A stretch of DNA of 64,000 nucleotides. Origin: VRUE01 sp044867925 (GTDB lineage: Bacteria; Actinomycetota; Thermoleophilia; Solirubrobacterales; 70-9). Location of the stretch: contig JBIOVV010000008.1 of assembly GCA_044867925.1 (NCBI GenBank), positions 1 to 64,000 on the forward strand, written 5' to 3'. The notes under the pieces were generated by a model that made no database searches, was not told the DNA's origin, and saw only the letters and a list, made by a program, of their open reading frames with translations. How positions within the stretch are numbered: position 1 is the stretch's first letter; every line of letters starts with the position of its first letter. Made by a program: the position numbers and the translations under genes. Below, in pieces: positions 15,947 to 25,606 of the stretch.

Positions 15947-16519
15947 ATGGCACAAGATTCAACCGAGCTGCAATTCGTTGGCGACGGCAATATCCTCGTC
16001 GCGCCCTACGGTACGCCGCTCCCCGAAACGCTGGGCGATGAAGTGGACAAAGCGTTCCGCGATCTCGGCTACGCCTCCACGGATGGCGTTACCGACAGCA
16101 CCGAGCCGGAGGTCTCCGATACCGAGGCGTGGCAGTCCGATCTCCCGATCAAGCGGAGGGTCACGAAACGGATGCGCGGCATCGCTGCCACCCTCCTCCA
16201 GACCAATCGCGACAACTACGCGCTGGCGTTTGGCGGCGGGTCGTGGGCGGAAACCGCTCCGGAAGAGTACGAGTACACCCCGCCGGCCGACACGGATGAG
16301 CTGCCCGAGTACTCCGTCATCGTCGAAATCTTCGACGGCGATGTGCACGATCGGATCATCCTGAAGCGGGCGACGATGACCGAGGCGGTCGAGGTGCAGC
16401 ACGTCCGCAACGAGGCTGCCCAGTACCCGCTGAAATTCGACGCACTGCGCCCGGAGGGCGAGGACTCGGCCTGGAAGTTCCAGACCAACAACCCCGACCA
16501 CGCCCCTGAAGGCTCCTAG
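15947..16519 (+). CDS. Major tail (tube) protein, 190 aa
   Basis: A beta-rich protein with an N-terminal VGDGNILVAPYGTPLP strand and a C-terminal YPLKFDALRPEGEDSAWKF segment, of the size normal for siphovirus tube proteins. It lies directly before the chaperone pair and tape measure. AGGAGGAA 6 nt before the ATG indicates strong translation. It polymerises around the tape measure to form the tail tube. Confidence 0.82.
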   Translation: MAQDSTELQFVGDGNILVAPYGTPLPETLGDEVDKAFRDLGYASTDGVTDSTEPEVSDTEAWQSDLPIKRRVTKRMRGIAATLLQTNRDNYALAFGGGSWAETAPEEYEYTPPADTDELPEYSVIVEIFDGDVHDRIILKRATMTEAVEVQHVRNEAAQYPLKFDALRPEGEDSAWKFQTNNPDHAPEGS

Positions 16520-16845
16520 TGCCAGCCCCTAAGAAAAAGGCAGAGGTCATGCCTGATCCAGGTCGAGTCATCGACCTGGATCAGGCTCGTGCCGCAAGGG
16601 CTGAGGCTCGTGGCGACACTGAGGCGCCGCAGATCAAGCTGGACAACCGCCACTGGCAGTTGCCGGCCGAGATCCCGCTCGACTTCCTCACTGAAGTCGA
16701 GCGTGGCAACTTCCGCCGCGGCTTCACGTTTTTGTTCGAGGGCGAGGTTGGGGAGGAATTCCTGGCCGTCGGGCTCTCGATCGAGGATCTCGAGGTTCTC
16801 TCGGACGGCGTCTACGCGGTATACGGGCTCGACAAGGGAAAATAA
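16519..16845 (+). CDS. Tail assembly chaperone G, 108 aa
   Basis: This is the zero-frame product of the G/GT pair. It starts at GTG 16519, overlapping the tail-tube stop. It has a basic, disordered N-terminus (PAPKKKAEVMPDPG) then an alpha/beta domain (EIPLDFLTEVERGNFRRG, VGLSIEDLEVLSDG). It ends in LDKGK-stop, where the last codons GGA AAA TAA form a slippery site. Such chaperones coat the tape measure during tail assembly and are absent from the virion. Confidence 0.85.
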   Translation: MPAPKKKAEVMPDPGRVIDLDQARAARAEARGDTEAPQIKLDNRHWQLPAEIPLDFLTEVERGNFRRGFTFLFEGEVGEEFLAVGLSIEDLEVLSDGVYAVYGLDKGK

Positions 16846-17249
16846 GGCGACTCGTTTGGCTCCTGGCTGAGCGCTGGGCGCTACTCGAGTCGGACTTTGC
16901 CCGCTTTTACCACCTCGATCTGAGGGTGGAGGCCAACCACACAGGCGCTCGGCGCTTGTGTGCGTTGGTCGAGGGTCTCCCCGCTGACGCTGCGATCTGG
17001 CGTGGCGATGGGTTCACCCGCGGCGAGGAACTGGCCGCGATCGCAGTCGAACGGGCCGATGCGTGGGGCAAAGCCCTGTGGGAGATCGGGGCACGTTCAC
17101 ACCTCAAGAAGCCGCCGAAGGAAATTAGTAATCCGGGCGTGATCGAGATCCCCCGGCCGGGTCAGGCCGACGATCAAGAAGACGCGCCAGTCGAGCCGGA
17201 GAGAACGCCCGAGCAGATGTCTCGCAAGCGGGCGTCCCTATTTGCGTAG
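16519..17249 (+). CDS. Tail assembly chaperone GT, -1 frameshift fusion (about 243 aa)
   Basis: A -1 slip at GGGAAAA (16836-16842) lets the ribosome leave the G frame and continue at ATA 16842 through an open frame to 17249. The read-through gives IRRLVWLLAERWALLESDF... with no stop before the T domain, ending MSRKRASLFA. The T frame has no good start codon of its own near its beginning: the first ATG-like start (GTG 16926) lies inside the conserved-looking domain. The fusion is predicted at a minor ratio to G, as known for lambda and many siphoviruses. Confidence 0.86.
16836..16892 (+). promoter_or_regulatory. Programmed -1 ribosomal frameshift signal
   Basis: The heptamer G GGA AAA (16836-16842) lies in the zero frame immediately before stop TAA 16843. 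Five nucleotides further downstream starts a stem: CGACTCG (16848-16854) pairs perfectly with CGAGTCG (16886-16892). Inside it AGCGC (16870-16874) pairs with GCGCT (16878-16882) around TGG. A slippery heptamer, short spacer and stable downstream stem form the standard -1 frameshift arrangement. Confidence 0.88.
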
Positions 17250-17266
17250 AGAGGAGGTGAGGGTGC

Positions 17267-20200
17267 ATGGCTGCTATAGCCGGAACGAAGATTGGGACCG
17301 GATTCGTCTCCGTGGAGCCGGACTGGAGTGGCTTCCAGCCCGCCGTGGAGCGAGACATCAAGGCTCGCTTCCAGAAGATCGGCGACGACGCAGGCCGCAC
17401 CCTCACTGAGAGCGTCAACAAGCGTGTGCGGCGGGACCGGGGCGATTTCGGTCTCGCCTCGCCGCTTGCGTCGATCGTCAACCGCTTCAAGAAGACGGGC
17501 GACGATGCTGGGCGGGCCTTTTCTAGGGGTGTCTCCAGGGGAGCGGCACCGGAGCTGAGCAGCATCGCCAAGGCGATGCAGAAGGCGGGTATCTCCCTGG
17601 AGCGCTCTGCCGGTTCCAGCGCCCGGGCCATGCGCTCCCTGGAGCGCGACACCTTCGGGGTTGGTAGGGCCGCTAAGAGGGCCGGCGTCGACCTTCTCTC
17701 TGGCCGCCGCGCGTTTTCCTCGATTGGGCGAGAGGCCCGCACAACCGGCCAAGCCACGCACGCCCTGACTGGGCGGTTGCGCTCGCTGGGGTCTGAGATG
17801 CGAGCGGCAAGGCGAGCAGCCAGCGCGGCCGGTGGCGGCTTCCGTGGCTTCGACGGGGGGATGGCGCGCGTCAACCGCAGCGCCCAGTTCTTCCGCAACA
17901 TCCTTCGTCTCCTCAAGTGGCCGGCGCTGATCGCTGGCGTCGGTCTCTTCGCGCAAGGGGTCTCTGCGCTTGCGGCGGGGTTCGTGGCGGCAACTTCTGC
18001 CCTTGGGCCGCTCACCGGAGCGCTGGTCGCTCTTCCTGCCGCCGCTCTTGTGGCCGCACAAGCCTTCAGCGTCCTCAAGCTCGCCACGGCAGGCGTGGGG
18101 GATGCGGTCAAGGCAGCGCTTACGGCCGAGGTGAAAGGCGGCGCGCAGGCCGTCGACACGATGCGCCAGCAGGAAGCTGCTGCCGAACGGTTGGCGGATG
18201 CCAAGCGCAACCTCACCGACGTCCAGAAGCAGGCCAAGATCGCCCAGGAAGATCTGACGGACGCGCGCGAGAGCGCATCGCGCGAGCTGCAGGACATGCG
18301 GCTCGCCGCCGAGGGGTCACACGACGCAGAACAGCAGGGGAACCTGCAGCTCATTCAGGCGAGGAAGGATCTCGCCAAGACCCTCCGTGATCCGGCGGCC
18401 TCAGGGCTTGACGTCCGCTTTGCCGAAGAGGCAGTCGACCAGGCCCGCAGGGACTTGGAGCAGACCCGCCTCGATGCCAAGAGAGCGCGAGAGGACTACT
18501 CGAAGGCCCGCAAGGACGGCGTAAATGGAATGCCGGAAGTCGTCGCGGCTAAGCGCGCCGAAGAGGATGCGAATCGCTCTGTAGCCGACGCTCAGCGTGA
18601 CCTCGCCAACGCGGTGCGCGACAACTCCGACGCGATGAAAGCACAGGGCGGCGCTGCCGACGCTCTGCAGGAAAAGATGTCTCAGCTCCCGCCGGCGGCA
18701 CAGAAGTTCGTGCGGACGCTGGTCGCGATGAAGCCGCGGCTCGATGCTCTGCGCGCTACGGCCGCGAGTGGGTTCTTCCCCGGCGCCGAAGAGGGACTCA
18801 GGGGCCTCATGGGCAACTTCGGAGTCTTCCGGGGCATCGTTGACGGCACCTCTAAAGCACTTGGCCGGATCGCCGCGAAGGCGGGGAGGAAGCTCGGCTC
18901 GGACGTGTGGGGTAAAGACCTCGGCCGGCTCGGGAAGCTGAACACCCGGATCATCGGGCGCTTGGGCGACTCGCTGCTCAACGTGGGGGACGCCTTCCGC
19001 CATGTCCTGGTCGCCGCAGAACCGTTCCTCGACTGGCTGAGCAAGGGGACAGAGAAGTTCTCGGAGTGGCTCAGCACTGAGGCTAAGGCCGGGCGGGAGT
19101 CCGGTGCCCTCGCTGAATTCTTCGATCGCACCCGCGAAACCATGGAACGGGTGTGGCCGATCCTCAAGGGGGTCGGTGGGGCCCTGCTGAACATCGGCGA
19201 GGCGGCACGCCCGCTGGGCAACGAAATCCTCGACTCGCTGGGCAGCGCGGCGGAAGGGTGGCGGAAATGGACCGATAGCACGAAGGGCCAGAACACCCTC
19301 AAGCGCTACTTCACCGAATCCAAACCAGCCATCTGGGAAGCGGGCAAGCTCATCGCCGCGATGGGCAAGGGGTTCTTCGAACTCGGCAAGCAGAGGGGCG
19401 TTGCACATCTGCTGCGGCTGATTCGAACGGAGCTGATCCCCGCCCTCACGGACGTGACGGGGGCCGTGACGGGCTGGGCCAGTGACTTCCTGAAGGAGTT
19501 CGGCCAGTTGCGCAAAGAAGGCGTTCCTACCTTTGACGCCTTCATGAGGACCCTGGCCGATCATGCGGGTCAGGCCGGGTGGAAGATCGCTAAGGCACTC
19601 GGAAACGCGTTTCTGCACGCGAGCATCTGGGGCAAGCTTGCCATCACGGGCTTCCTCCTCGCCAAGTTCGGCGGGCTGCGGGCGCTGGCCGGAATAGGGG
19701 CAAAGGCCGGCGGTGCGGTGGGCAAGGCGATGGTCCAGAAGATGATCGCCTGGCTCGCGGGAACAGAGGCGGGGATGAGCTTGTATGTCTGGCTTTCCGA
19801 CGCGGTTGGCCCGGGCGGCAAGCTCGGGAAGGTCGCACGGACCAGCGGCTCGCGGCTCGGAAAGGTCTTTGGCCGCTCCCTGGGGGTCGGAGTATTGGCC
19901 GGACTTGTACTGCTTGCTCCGACAATTCGGGATGCGATCGACAGGTACATCAAGGACCCGCTCAGCGAGGCGCTTGGAGACGTCTTTGGTGACAAGTTCA
20001 AGGGGATCCTCTCCAAGGCGCAGGATCTAATCGACCCGGCGAATCTTGGGCCCGTACCCACCGCGCTCGGCATCGACGTCAAGGGGTTTGTGAAGGGAAA
20101 GATCAAGAGCCTCGAGCGCCTCGTCATTCCGGAGCCCAAGACGGATAAGGCCGAAGGCAAGCTGCGTGACTTCAGCAAGTCCGTCGAGCGCGAGGGTGAG

Positions 20201-23020
20201 CGCACTCGCAAAGGCTTCAAGAACCAAGTGGAGCTCCTTCCCGGAATCGCAGAGCGCAGCAGCAAAGGAGTCATTCGTCAGACGGTTCCCCGGCTCGAAA
20301 CATTGGCCGATGAGGGTGGGAAAAAGGGGGATGCATTTGCAGGGCGCGTAGGAGGGTCGTTCGCCTCGCTTGCAGGAATGGTCAAAGGCGCGCTTACCAA
20401 CATCGAAGGCAATGTCGGTAACTCTCTGGAGGGCCTGAATGTCGGGAAGGCACCGCGGTTCAACCTCAAGAAATTCATCGGGAGTCTGCCTGAGCTGAAG
20501 CCGCTAGATCGCCAGACAGGCGGCCCAGTTCCATACGAAATGGCAATTGGCGGCCTCGCAAGTGTTGTTCCCGGCAACACCACCGGCGATCGGCACACTC
20601 TCTCCCTGAATGGCCGACCCGTCGCAAAGGTCGAGTCCAAGGAGGGCATCTTCGTCGGGAACCGGAACCTGATGGGGGCACTTGAGCACGCGAACGCCGC
20701 CGTGCCGCGCTTCCAGAAGGGCGGACGACTCGGGAAGGAACCGTTGCTTGCGGGGCCGACCGGGGCGCTCAAGGAACTCGGGCAGGGTGCGATCAAAAAG
20801 GTCTACGACGGGGCGAAAAGCTACCTGGACAAGCACCTACCGATCCAAGGCGCTCCCTACTCAGGCCCAGCAATTGGCCCAAGGGGAACCAGCACCTGGA
20901 TGGGAGTCACGGTCGCAGACTGGATTCGGGAAGCACTCGAATACGCAGCGAGGAAGGGAGTCAAGCCGCAGCCGACCTCCGGCTACCGTTCGCACGCCCA
21001 GAACGTGGCCGAAGGCAGGAACTACTTCTCCGAACACGAGAAGATCCAGTACCCCGGCGGTGCGGTGGACTTCGGCGGCTACACCACTGGCCTCGCACAG
21101 AAGATGTCTGTTGTCAACGCGACGAGGGACTTCAAGTATCCGCTGTTGGCACCGATTGGGTTCCACGATGACGGCCACGCTTCGGGCACGGGGCATCAGC
21201 GAGGCGGCCTGCTCGGGCTTGTCCAGCGGCTGCGAGAGGGCGGCTTCGTTGACGCGAGCGACACCCAGAAGAACGTTGCCCTGCGGATCGCGAAAGACCT
21301 GCTCGGATTCGGCCTCAACCAAAAGGGCGCGGCGGGCATTATCGGCAACGCTTGGCGCGAGTCACTTTGGAACCCTGCCTCCGAAGGCACGGGCGGCGGC
21401 GGCTTGTATGGCTTCACGACGTCCCCGATCTCGCTCGCGGACCTGAAGTCGGCGGCTTCCTCAAAGGGAGTGTCTTGGGCTGACATCGGATTCCAGGACA
21501 ACTTCATGTGGAGCGGCCCCGAGCCGGCATCTCGCCTTAAGGGGGCACTGAACGGGCAGCCGAGCGCCGCCGCCGCCGCACAGTTCTTTGACGCGGAGTG
21601 GGAGCGTTCAGGCGTCAAGGCGATGAGTGATCGGATGAACGGCGCTCGTGAAGCCATGCAGCTCATGAGCGACGCACGTCTAGCGGGTGGCCCTAGTGCG
21701 TCCGGCAGCGCAGACCGGACGGAACCGGCCCCAAAGAGGGTGCCCTTCAAGTTCAAGAGTGGCTCAACGGGGAAAGGCGGGGGCACGACCGCACCTGCGC
21801 AGGGAACCGTTCCCACCGCGTTGCTTCACTTTGGCCCGCTCCCGAAGACGATTAAGGGCTGCACTATGGAGCTGAAGGTCCGGCGCGGGGAGCTGGCCGA
21901 GTACAAAAACGCCCTCAAGGGGGCGAAGCGCCGTAAGGAAGGCGCGGCCGTCTCGGCGCTCGAAGCCAACGTCACGCGGCTGAAGCAGCGCATCCGCCAG
22001 CTTATCCAGCGCAAGGTTCAGCTCGCGATCGGCAACCGCGGCACCTTCCCGAAGGCAGAAGGCGCGATTGCCGCCGCACAGCTCTCCTACGAGCAGTTGA
22101 GCGAACGTGCCGAGCAGGTCATGTCCTTGGAGCCCGAAGAGGGACCGCAGGCCGCCGACTACATCCGCTCCCAGGAGACCCCTGCTTGGCAGAGCGCTTT
22201 CGGTGCGCTGGGGGGGTGGCGCAACGCGATCCTCGGCGGCGAGGAAGCAGCTACTCGCCGCCTCGCGAGGCTCGCCGAGCAGATCGACAAGATCAAGGAA
22301 CTCAAGGACAAATACCCCAAGGCCTGGAAGAAGCACCGCTACAAGATCCCGCTTCTGCAAAAAGCGATGACGGAGGTTCGCTCCTTCTTCGATCCTGGCC
22401 CGCCTCCTGCAGGCTCGCTCGAGGAATCGCTGACAGAAGTGCAGGGCTCGGGGAAGTCCCGAGACAAGGGCCCGCTTCCCACCGAGCCTGCACCTGGCGT
22501 CTTCGGCGGCATCGTCTGGGATACCCAGCTCCAGCTTCGTGAACTGGGGATCAACCTCAAGCGCGCCATGGAATCGGGCAGCGGCACCACCGAGGATGAT
22601 TCCGAACGGGCTTCACTGCTCGAGGAACTCCTGCGCCGGTCCAACCAGCGCACGGCCGTCAGCGAAACCGCTTTCAAGGTCTTCCGGGACTTCGAGAAGT
22701 CCTATTCGATCCGCGACTTGCCGAAGTTCCATGACGGCGGCGTAACGCCGGGTTCGGCCAATCAGGAGTACCTGGCACTTATCCGCGGTGAAGAGACCAT
22801 GTTCAACCGTGATCAGACCAGGGCCCTGGGGGTCGCCCTGAAAGGCTCAGACCTCCGCGACGACGCATCGGCGGGCGAGGTACAGGTAATCGTCAATGGC
22901 AGCATTGTGCAAGAGGCTGGTGATACCCGCGATGCGGTCGAAGTTGTCACGGGAGACCGGCGCTTCGCGCAAAAGATCCGCAAGGTGATTCGCCAAGACC
23001 CGGCGCTTCGGTTGCGATGA
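17267..23020 (+). CDS. Tape measure protein with two cell-wall hydrolase domains, 1917 aa
   Basis: It sets tail length and is ejected with DNA. Residues 1-210 are helical. 215-270 is strongly hydrophobic (LIAGVGLFAQGVSALAAG...), and 300-470 is coiled coil. Further hydrophobic stretches lie near 790-815 and 870-890. Around 1204-1305 is an M15/LAS-like peptidase domain with SGYRSHAQ, SEH, GGAVDFGGY and HDDGHASGTGH, which could supply the zinc histidines and aspartate. From 1331 to 1466 is a phage tail lysozyme-like domain (GAAGIIGNAWRESLWNP, GGGLYGFT) with the likely catalytic glutamate in WRES. Ribosome site GAGGAGGTGA upstream of the ATG. Confidence 0.93.
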   Translation: MAAIAGTKIGTGFVSVEPDWSGFQPAVERDIKARFQKIGDDAGRTLTESVNKRVRRDRGDFGLASPLASIVNRFKKTGDDAGRAFSRGVSRGAAPELSSIAKAMQKAGISLERSAGSSARAMRSLERDTFGVGRAAKRAGVDLLSGRRAFSSIGREARTTGQATHALTGRLRSLGSEMRAARRAASAAGGGFRGFDGGMARVNRSAQFFRNILRLLKWPALIAGVGLFAQGVSALAAGFVAATSALGPLTGALVALPAAALVAAQAFSVLKLATAGVGDAVKAALTAEVKGGAQAVDTMRQQEAAAERLADAKRNLTDVQKQAKIAQEDLTDARESASRELQDMRLAAEGSHDAEQQGNLQLIQARKDLAKTLRDPAASGLDVRFAEEAVDQARRDLEQTRLDAKRAREDYSKARKDGVNGMPEVVAAKRAEEDANRSVADAQRDLANAVRDNSDAMKAQGGAADALQEKMSQLPPAAQKFVRTLVAMKPRLDALRATAASGFFPGAEEGLRGLMGNFGVFRGIVDGTSKALGRIAAKAGRKLGSDVWGKDLGRLGKLNTRIIGRLGDSLLNVGDAFRHVLVAAEPFLDWLSKGTEKFSEWLSTEAKAGRESGALAEFFDRTRETMERVWPILKGVGGALLNIGEAARPLGNEILDSLGSAAEGWRKWTDSTKGQNTLKRYFTESKPAIWEAGKLIAAMGKGFFELGKQRGVAHLLRLIRTELIPALTDVTGAVTGWASDFLKEFGQLRKEGVPTFDAFMRTLADHAGQAGWKIAKALGNAFLHASIWGKLAITGFLLAKFGGLRALAGIGAKAGGAVGKAMVQKMIAWLAGTEAGMSLYVWLSDAVGPGGKLGKVARTSGSRLGKVFGRSLGVGVLAGLVLLAPTIRDAIDRYIKDPLSEALGDVFGDKFKGILSKAQDLIDPANLGPVPTALGIDVKGFVKGKIKSLERLVIPEPKTDKAEGKLRDFSKSVEREGERTRKGFKNQVELLPGIAERSSKGVIRQTVPRLETLADEGGKKGDAFAGRVGGSFASLAGMVKGALTNIEGNVGNSLEGLNVGKAPRFNLKKFIGSLPELKPLDRQTGGPVPYEMAIGGLASVVPGNTTGDRHTLSLNGRPVAKVESKEGIFVGNRNLMGALEHANAAVPRFQKGGRLGKEPLLAGPTGALKELGQGAIKKVYDGAKSYLDKHLPIQGAPYSGPAIGPRGTSTWMGVTVADWIREALEYAARKGVKPQPTSGYRSHAQNVAEGRNYFSEHEKIQYPGGAVDFGGYTTGLAQKMSVVNATRDFKYPLLAPIGFHDDGHASGTGHQRGGLLGLVQRLREGGFVDASDTQKNVALRIAKDLLGFGLNQKGAAGIIGNAWRESLWNPASEGTGGGGLYGFTTSPISLADLKSAASSKGVSWADIGFQDNFMWSGPEPASRLKGALNGQPSAAAAAQFFDAEWERSGVKAMSDRMNGAREAMQLMSDARLAGGPSASGSADRTEPAPKRVPFKFKSGSTGKGGGTTAPAQGTVPTALLHFGPLPKTIKGCTMELKVRRGELAEYKNALKGAKRRKEGAAVSALEANVTRLKQRIRQLIQRKVQLAIGNRGTFPKAEGAIAAAQLSYEQLSERAEQVMSLEPEEGPQAADYIRSQETPAWQSAFGALGGWRNAILGGEEAATRRLARLAEQIDKIKELKDKYPKAWKKHRYKIPLLQKAMTEVRSFFDPGPPPAGSLEESLTEVQGSGKSRDKGPLPTEPAPGVFGGIVWDTQLQLRELGINLKRAMESGSGTTEDDSERASLLEELLRRSNQRTAVSETAFKVFRDFEKSYSIRDLPKFHDGGVTPGSANQEYLALIRGEETMFNRDQTRALGVALKGSDLRDDASAGEVQVIVNGSIVQEAGDTRDAVEVVTGDRRFAQKIRKVIRQDPALRLR

Positions 23021-23082
23021 GCCGGCGAGGACTCAGCCCTCCGCCTGCGTTAGCTCCCACCTTCCCCATTCTCGATACCTGA
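23017..23082 (+). CDS. Possible 21-aa peptide after the tape measure
   Basis: An ATG overlapping the tape-measure stop opens a 21-codon frame, rich in P and L (MSRRGLSPPPALAPTFPILD). It may be just a leader reading through to the start region of the next gene at 23101. Coupling is the only support. Confidence 0.2.
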   Translation: MSRRGLSPPPALAPTFPILDT

Positions 23083-23100
23083 GCAGCAAGGAGACTCTCT

Positions 23101-25038
23101 GTGAGCATTCTGGTCGACGACATTGTCATCGCGCCAAAAGAGGCCGTCCCCGGTGGCGTAGAGGCAAGCTTGAGTGAGGCCGGCCTTACGATCGTGGGGG
23201 CAAGCTTGGGCGAGGTGGTCAGGAAAGGCACCGAGGTGAAGACCGCGGGTGGCGTGGTCATGGTCGACCGCGAACCCCAGACCAGGAATGTGGTACTTAA
23301 GCTGGAGGTCCGCCAAGACTCTGAAACCACGCTTCCTCAGGCCGCGGCTCGGCTCGAGCAGATCGTCGGCGAGCTTCAGGCCCGGGATGGCTGGTTTCGC
23401 CGGGACTTCCACGTAGGGGGCAATTTTGCCTCGCTGCTCTATCACGTATGCGGGGAAGTAACGCTCGGGGACTTCGCGGGCTGGCAGGCAGGTGACTGTC
23501 CCGACGTGACGCTTTCGATGGTTTGCGACTACGCCGCCTATGTGACCGAAGAGGAAGCCTCGGGTGTCTTCTCGACCAATGAAGGCGAGCGCGAGTTGAC
23601 CGTCGAGATACAAGCGGGCGGGTCAGTCAATGGCCTCCTTCGGATGGTCGTTACCAACGAAGGCGAAGAGGATCTGCGAGGACTGATCGTCGCTGGAGAA
23701 TGCATTGATCACCCACAGGACGCATCCGCCGAGACCACGGCCGCGTTGGCCTACGACTGCGCGGCCTTGACTCCGAAGGGCGGCTCGGAAGAAGCCAAAC
23801 GCGAAGGCCTCAACATTCTGCGCAATACCGAGCTCACAGCTGGATGGCTAACGATCCTGGGTTCTGAGATAGGCGGGGTTGGGCATATGACCCATAAGGG
23901 AGTGCGCAAGCCCGAATTCCGTGCCTACGACTCGGGTAACGAAGCCGGGGACGTCCAGTTCAAATTCCGGTACCGATCACTCGGCACACTGCAGTGGACG
24001 GACACCGAAGTGGTGAAGTCTGTCCTCGTCGATGGCTGGCAGACGATCACATGGAACCAGGTGCCCCGGCTGGGTGCCCCTACGTCCGGTGACCCTCACT
24101 GGGACTGGGAGCTACGTGCTAGGGCGGTTAGCGGCTCTGGAGCTGTCGACCTGCATCGGGTGCGTATCACGCCGACTGAGATCTACGTGCGGTGCACGGC
24201 CCCCCCGGTTCAGCTCGCCCCGGACTTGCAACAGGCCGGTGTGCCGGCGACCTTCGCGAGCGTCAAAGCGCCGATAGCTGGGGTCGAAGAAGAACCCGAA
24301 TGGAATGAACTTGGGAAAGGCAGCACATCAGATAACTCATATGCCTATGTAGCCACGAAAAACAAAGGCAGTGTGCTCTCCCAGCGGTATGTTTTCACGA
24401 ATCCCGGCTTTAAAATTCCCGAAGATGCGACCATAGTCGGCGCGGTAGTCGCCCTCGAGCGAAGTAAGACCGGCAACGGCAACGTTTATGACTACGGCGA
24501 CCAAGGTGGCCCAGTCCGCTTGGTCAAGGAAGGTGCGCCGGTTGGGGAGGGGCGCGGCGGGGCTGGATATAGCTGGCCTTCGGCCGATACTGTCGAATTC
24601 TTCGGCGCGTCGGACGACTCATTTGGGGTGGACATTTCGCCGCTTGAGGCAAATTCCGAAGGGTTCGGGTTCTCGCTTCGTGTTGGCATGTTCTCCAACG
24701 ACGGCACAGAAGTACGAGCAAGAGTGGATGCAGCCAGCATCATCCTCTACTACACTGAAGCCTCGGATCCCAACCGTCTGTGTTTCGCTAAACGCTCAGC
24801 AGAGATTGCGTCCGACGGGGTCTCGCGGCAGCATCCGGAGGAGGACATCTGGGGTCTCGTAGTTCCCGAAGGCTTTCTTCCTGTCGTGAGTCCAAGTGGC
24901 GCGGAGGGGCGTACGACGCGGTTTATGGTCGTTCCGTCGCAGGGCGACTTTGGGGAGCTGCCTGACAAAGGTGACAGTCCTATCTCTACTCAGGTGTTCG
25001 TTAGGCCTGGAGTGCTGTATGCGGCGGAGGCCGCTTGA
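23101..25038 (+). CDS. Distal tail (Dit-like) protein, 645 aa
   Basis: The protein after the tape measure is usually the distal tail protein. Here the first 150 residues are beta-rich with VDREPQTRNVVLKLEV and GWFRRDFHVGGNFASLLYHVCGEVTLGDF, typical of the core that docks to the tube end. Later parts contain jelly-roll-like repeats (GWQTITWNQVPRLG; a second one ending VDAASIILYYTEA) that look like carbohydrate-binding modules. GTG start with AAGGAGA 8 nt upstream. Assigned from synteny plus domain pattern, so the exact role is inferred. Confidence 0.65.
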   Translation: MSILVDDIVIAPKEAVPGGVEASLSEAGLTIVGASLGEVVRKGTEVKTAGGVVMVDREPQTRNVVLKLEVRQDSETTLPQAAARLEQIVGELQARDGWFRRDFHVGGNFASLLYHVCGEVTLGDFAGWQAGDCPDVTLSMVCDYAAYVTEEEASGVFSTNEGERELTVEIQAGGSVNGLLRMVVTNEGEEDLRGLIVAGECIDHPQDASAETTAALAYDCAALTPKGGSEEAKREGLNILRNTELTAGWLTILGSEIGGVGHMTHKGVRKPEFRAYDSGNEAGDVQFKFRYRSLGTLQWTDTEVVKSVLVDGWQTITWNQVPRLGAPTSGDPHWDWELRARAVSGSGAVDLHRVRITPTEIYVRCTAPPVQLAPDLQQAGVPATFASVKAPIAGVEEEPEWNELGKGSTSDNSYAYVATKNKGSVLSQRYVFTNPGFKIPEDATIVGAVVALERSKTGNGNVYDYGDQGGPVRLVKEGAPVGEGRGGAGYSWPSADTVEFFGASDDSFGVDISPLEANSEGFGFSLRVGMFSNDGTEVRARVDAASIILYYTEASDPNRLCFAKRSAEIASDGVSRQHPEEDIWGLVVPEGFLPVVSPSGAEGRTTRFMVVPSQGDFGELPDKGDSPISTQVFVRPGVLYAAEAA

Positions 25039-25279
25039 TGCATCGCAGAAGCGAAGGGTAAGAACCATCGTCGTTTGCGCTTCGGCGCGCAACACGCTTT
25101 CTCGGCACGTTTGACGAGTCGCTTTCCTTTGCCGCACTTACGTCTCCGATGGGAGTGAGAAGCGGGCGGTAGCTCCGCTGTCGTGACTAATAGCGGGGCG
25201 GATCTTCTGGAGGCTCAGGCGTTTCTCCGTGCGGGGGGTTTTGTTTCGCGCGCGAGGCTACATAGCACCCGGCGCACAT

Positions 25280-25519
25280 TTAGCCAGCTCCGATGGTCCT
25301 GAAGTCAAAGCCGCAGTGAGGGCAGTCGAGGGTGCCGTTGGCAACCCGCTCCCCGCACCGGTTACAGGGCCGCGAACTCGGCCTAAACATCCAGAGAGCA
25401 ACTACCGCGATCAGGGCCGCCACCAGCGCGAGAAGTCCGAGTGGCGGATAGAGAAACAGCAGGCCAATGACGATGGCGGCGCCAGCAACGGGAAGTACGT
25501 GACTACTCACTGCCGCCAC
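25280..25519 (-). CDS. Membrane-anchored zinc-ribbon protein on the minus strand, 79 aa
   Basis: Residues about 10-45 are hydrophobic (AIVIGLLFLYPPLGLLALVAA and VALWMF), forming one or two membrane segments. The rest is a zinc ribbon with C-x2-C ... C-x2-C (RPCNRCGERVANG, DCPHCGFDFRTIG). A second copy of the same ribbon is encoded at 39722-39931 in the leftward envelope-gene block. The gene runs against the tail operon and has its own upstream gap (25520-25693), so it behaves like a moron, an extra gene inserted between late genes. Function unknown. GTG start. Confidence 0.7.
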   Translation of the reverse strand: MAAVSSHVLPVAGAAIVIGLLFLYPPLGLLALVAALIAVVALWMFRPSSRPCNRCGERVANGTLDCPHCGFDFRTIGAG

Positions 25520-25606
25520 AACCGAGCATCGCGCCAGGCCAACAGCGCTCCGGTCACCAACGTCCTTCGCACCGAGCGCCCCTTTCGTCGCAGAGTTTCT
25601 TGGTTC

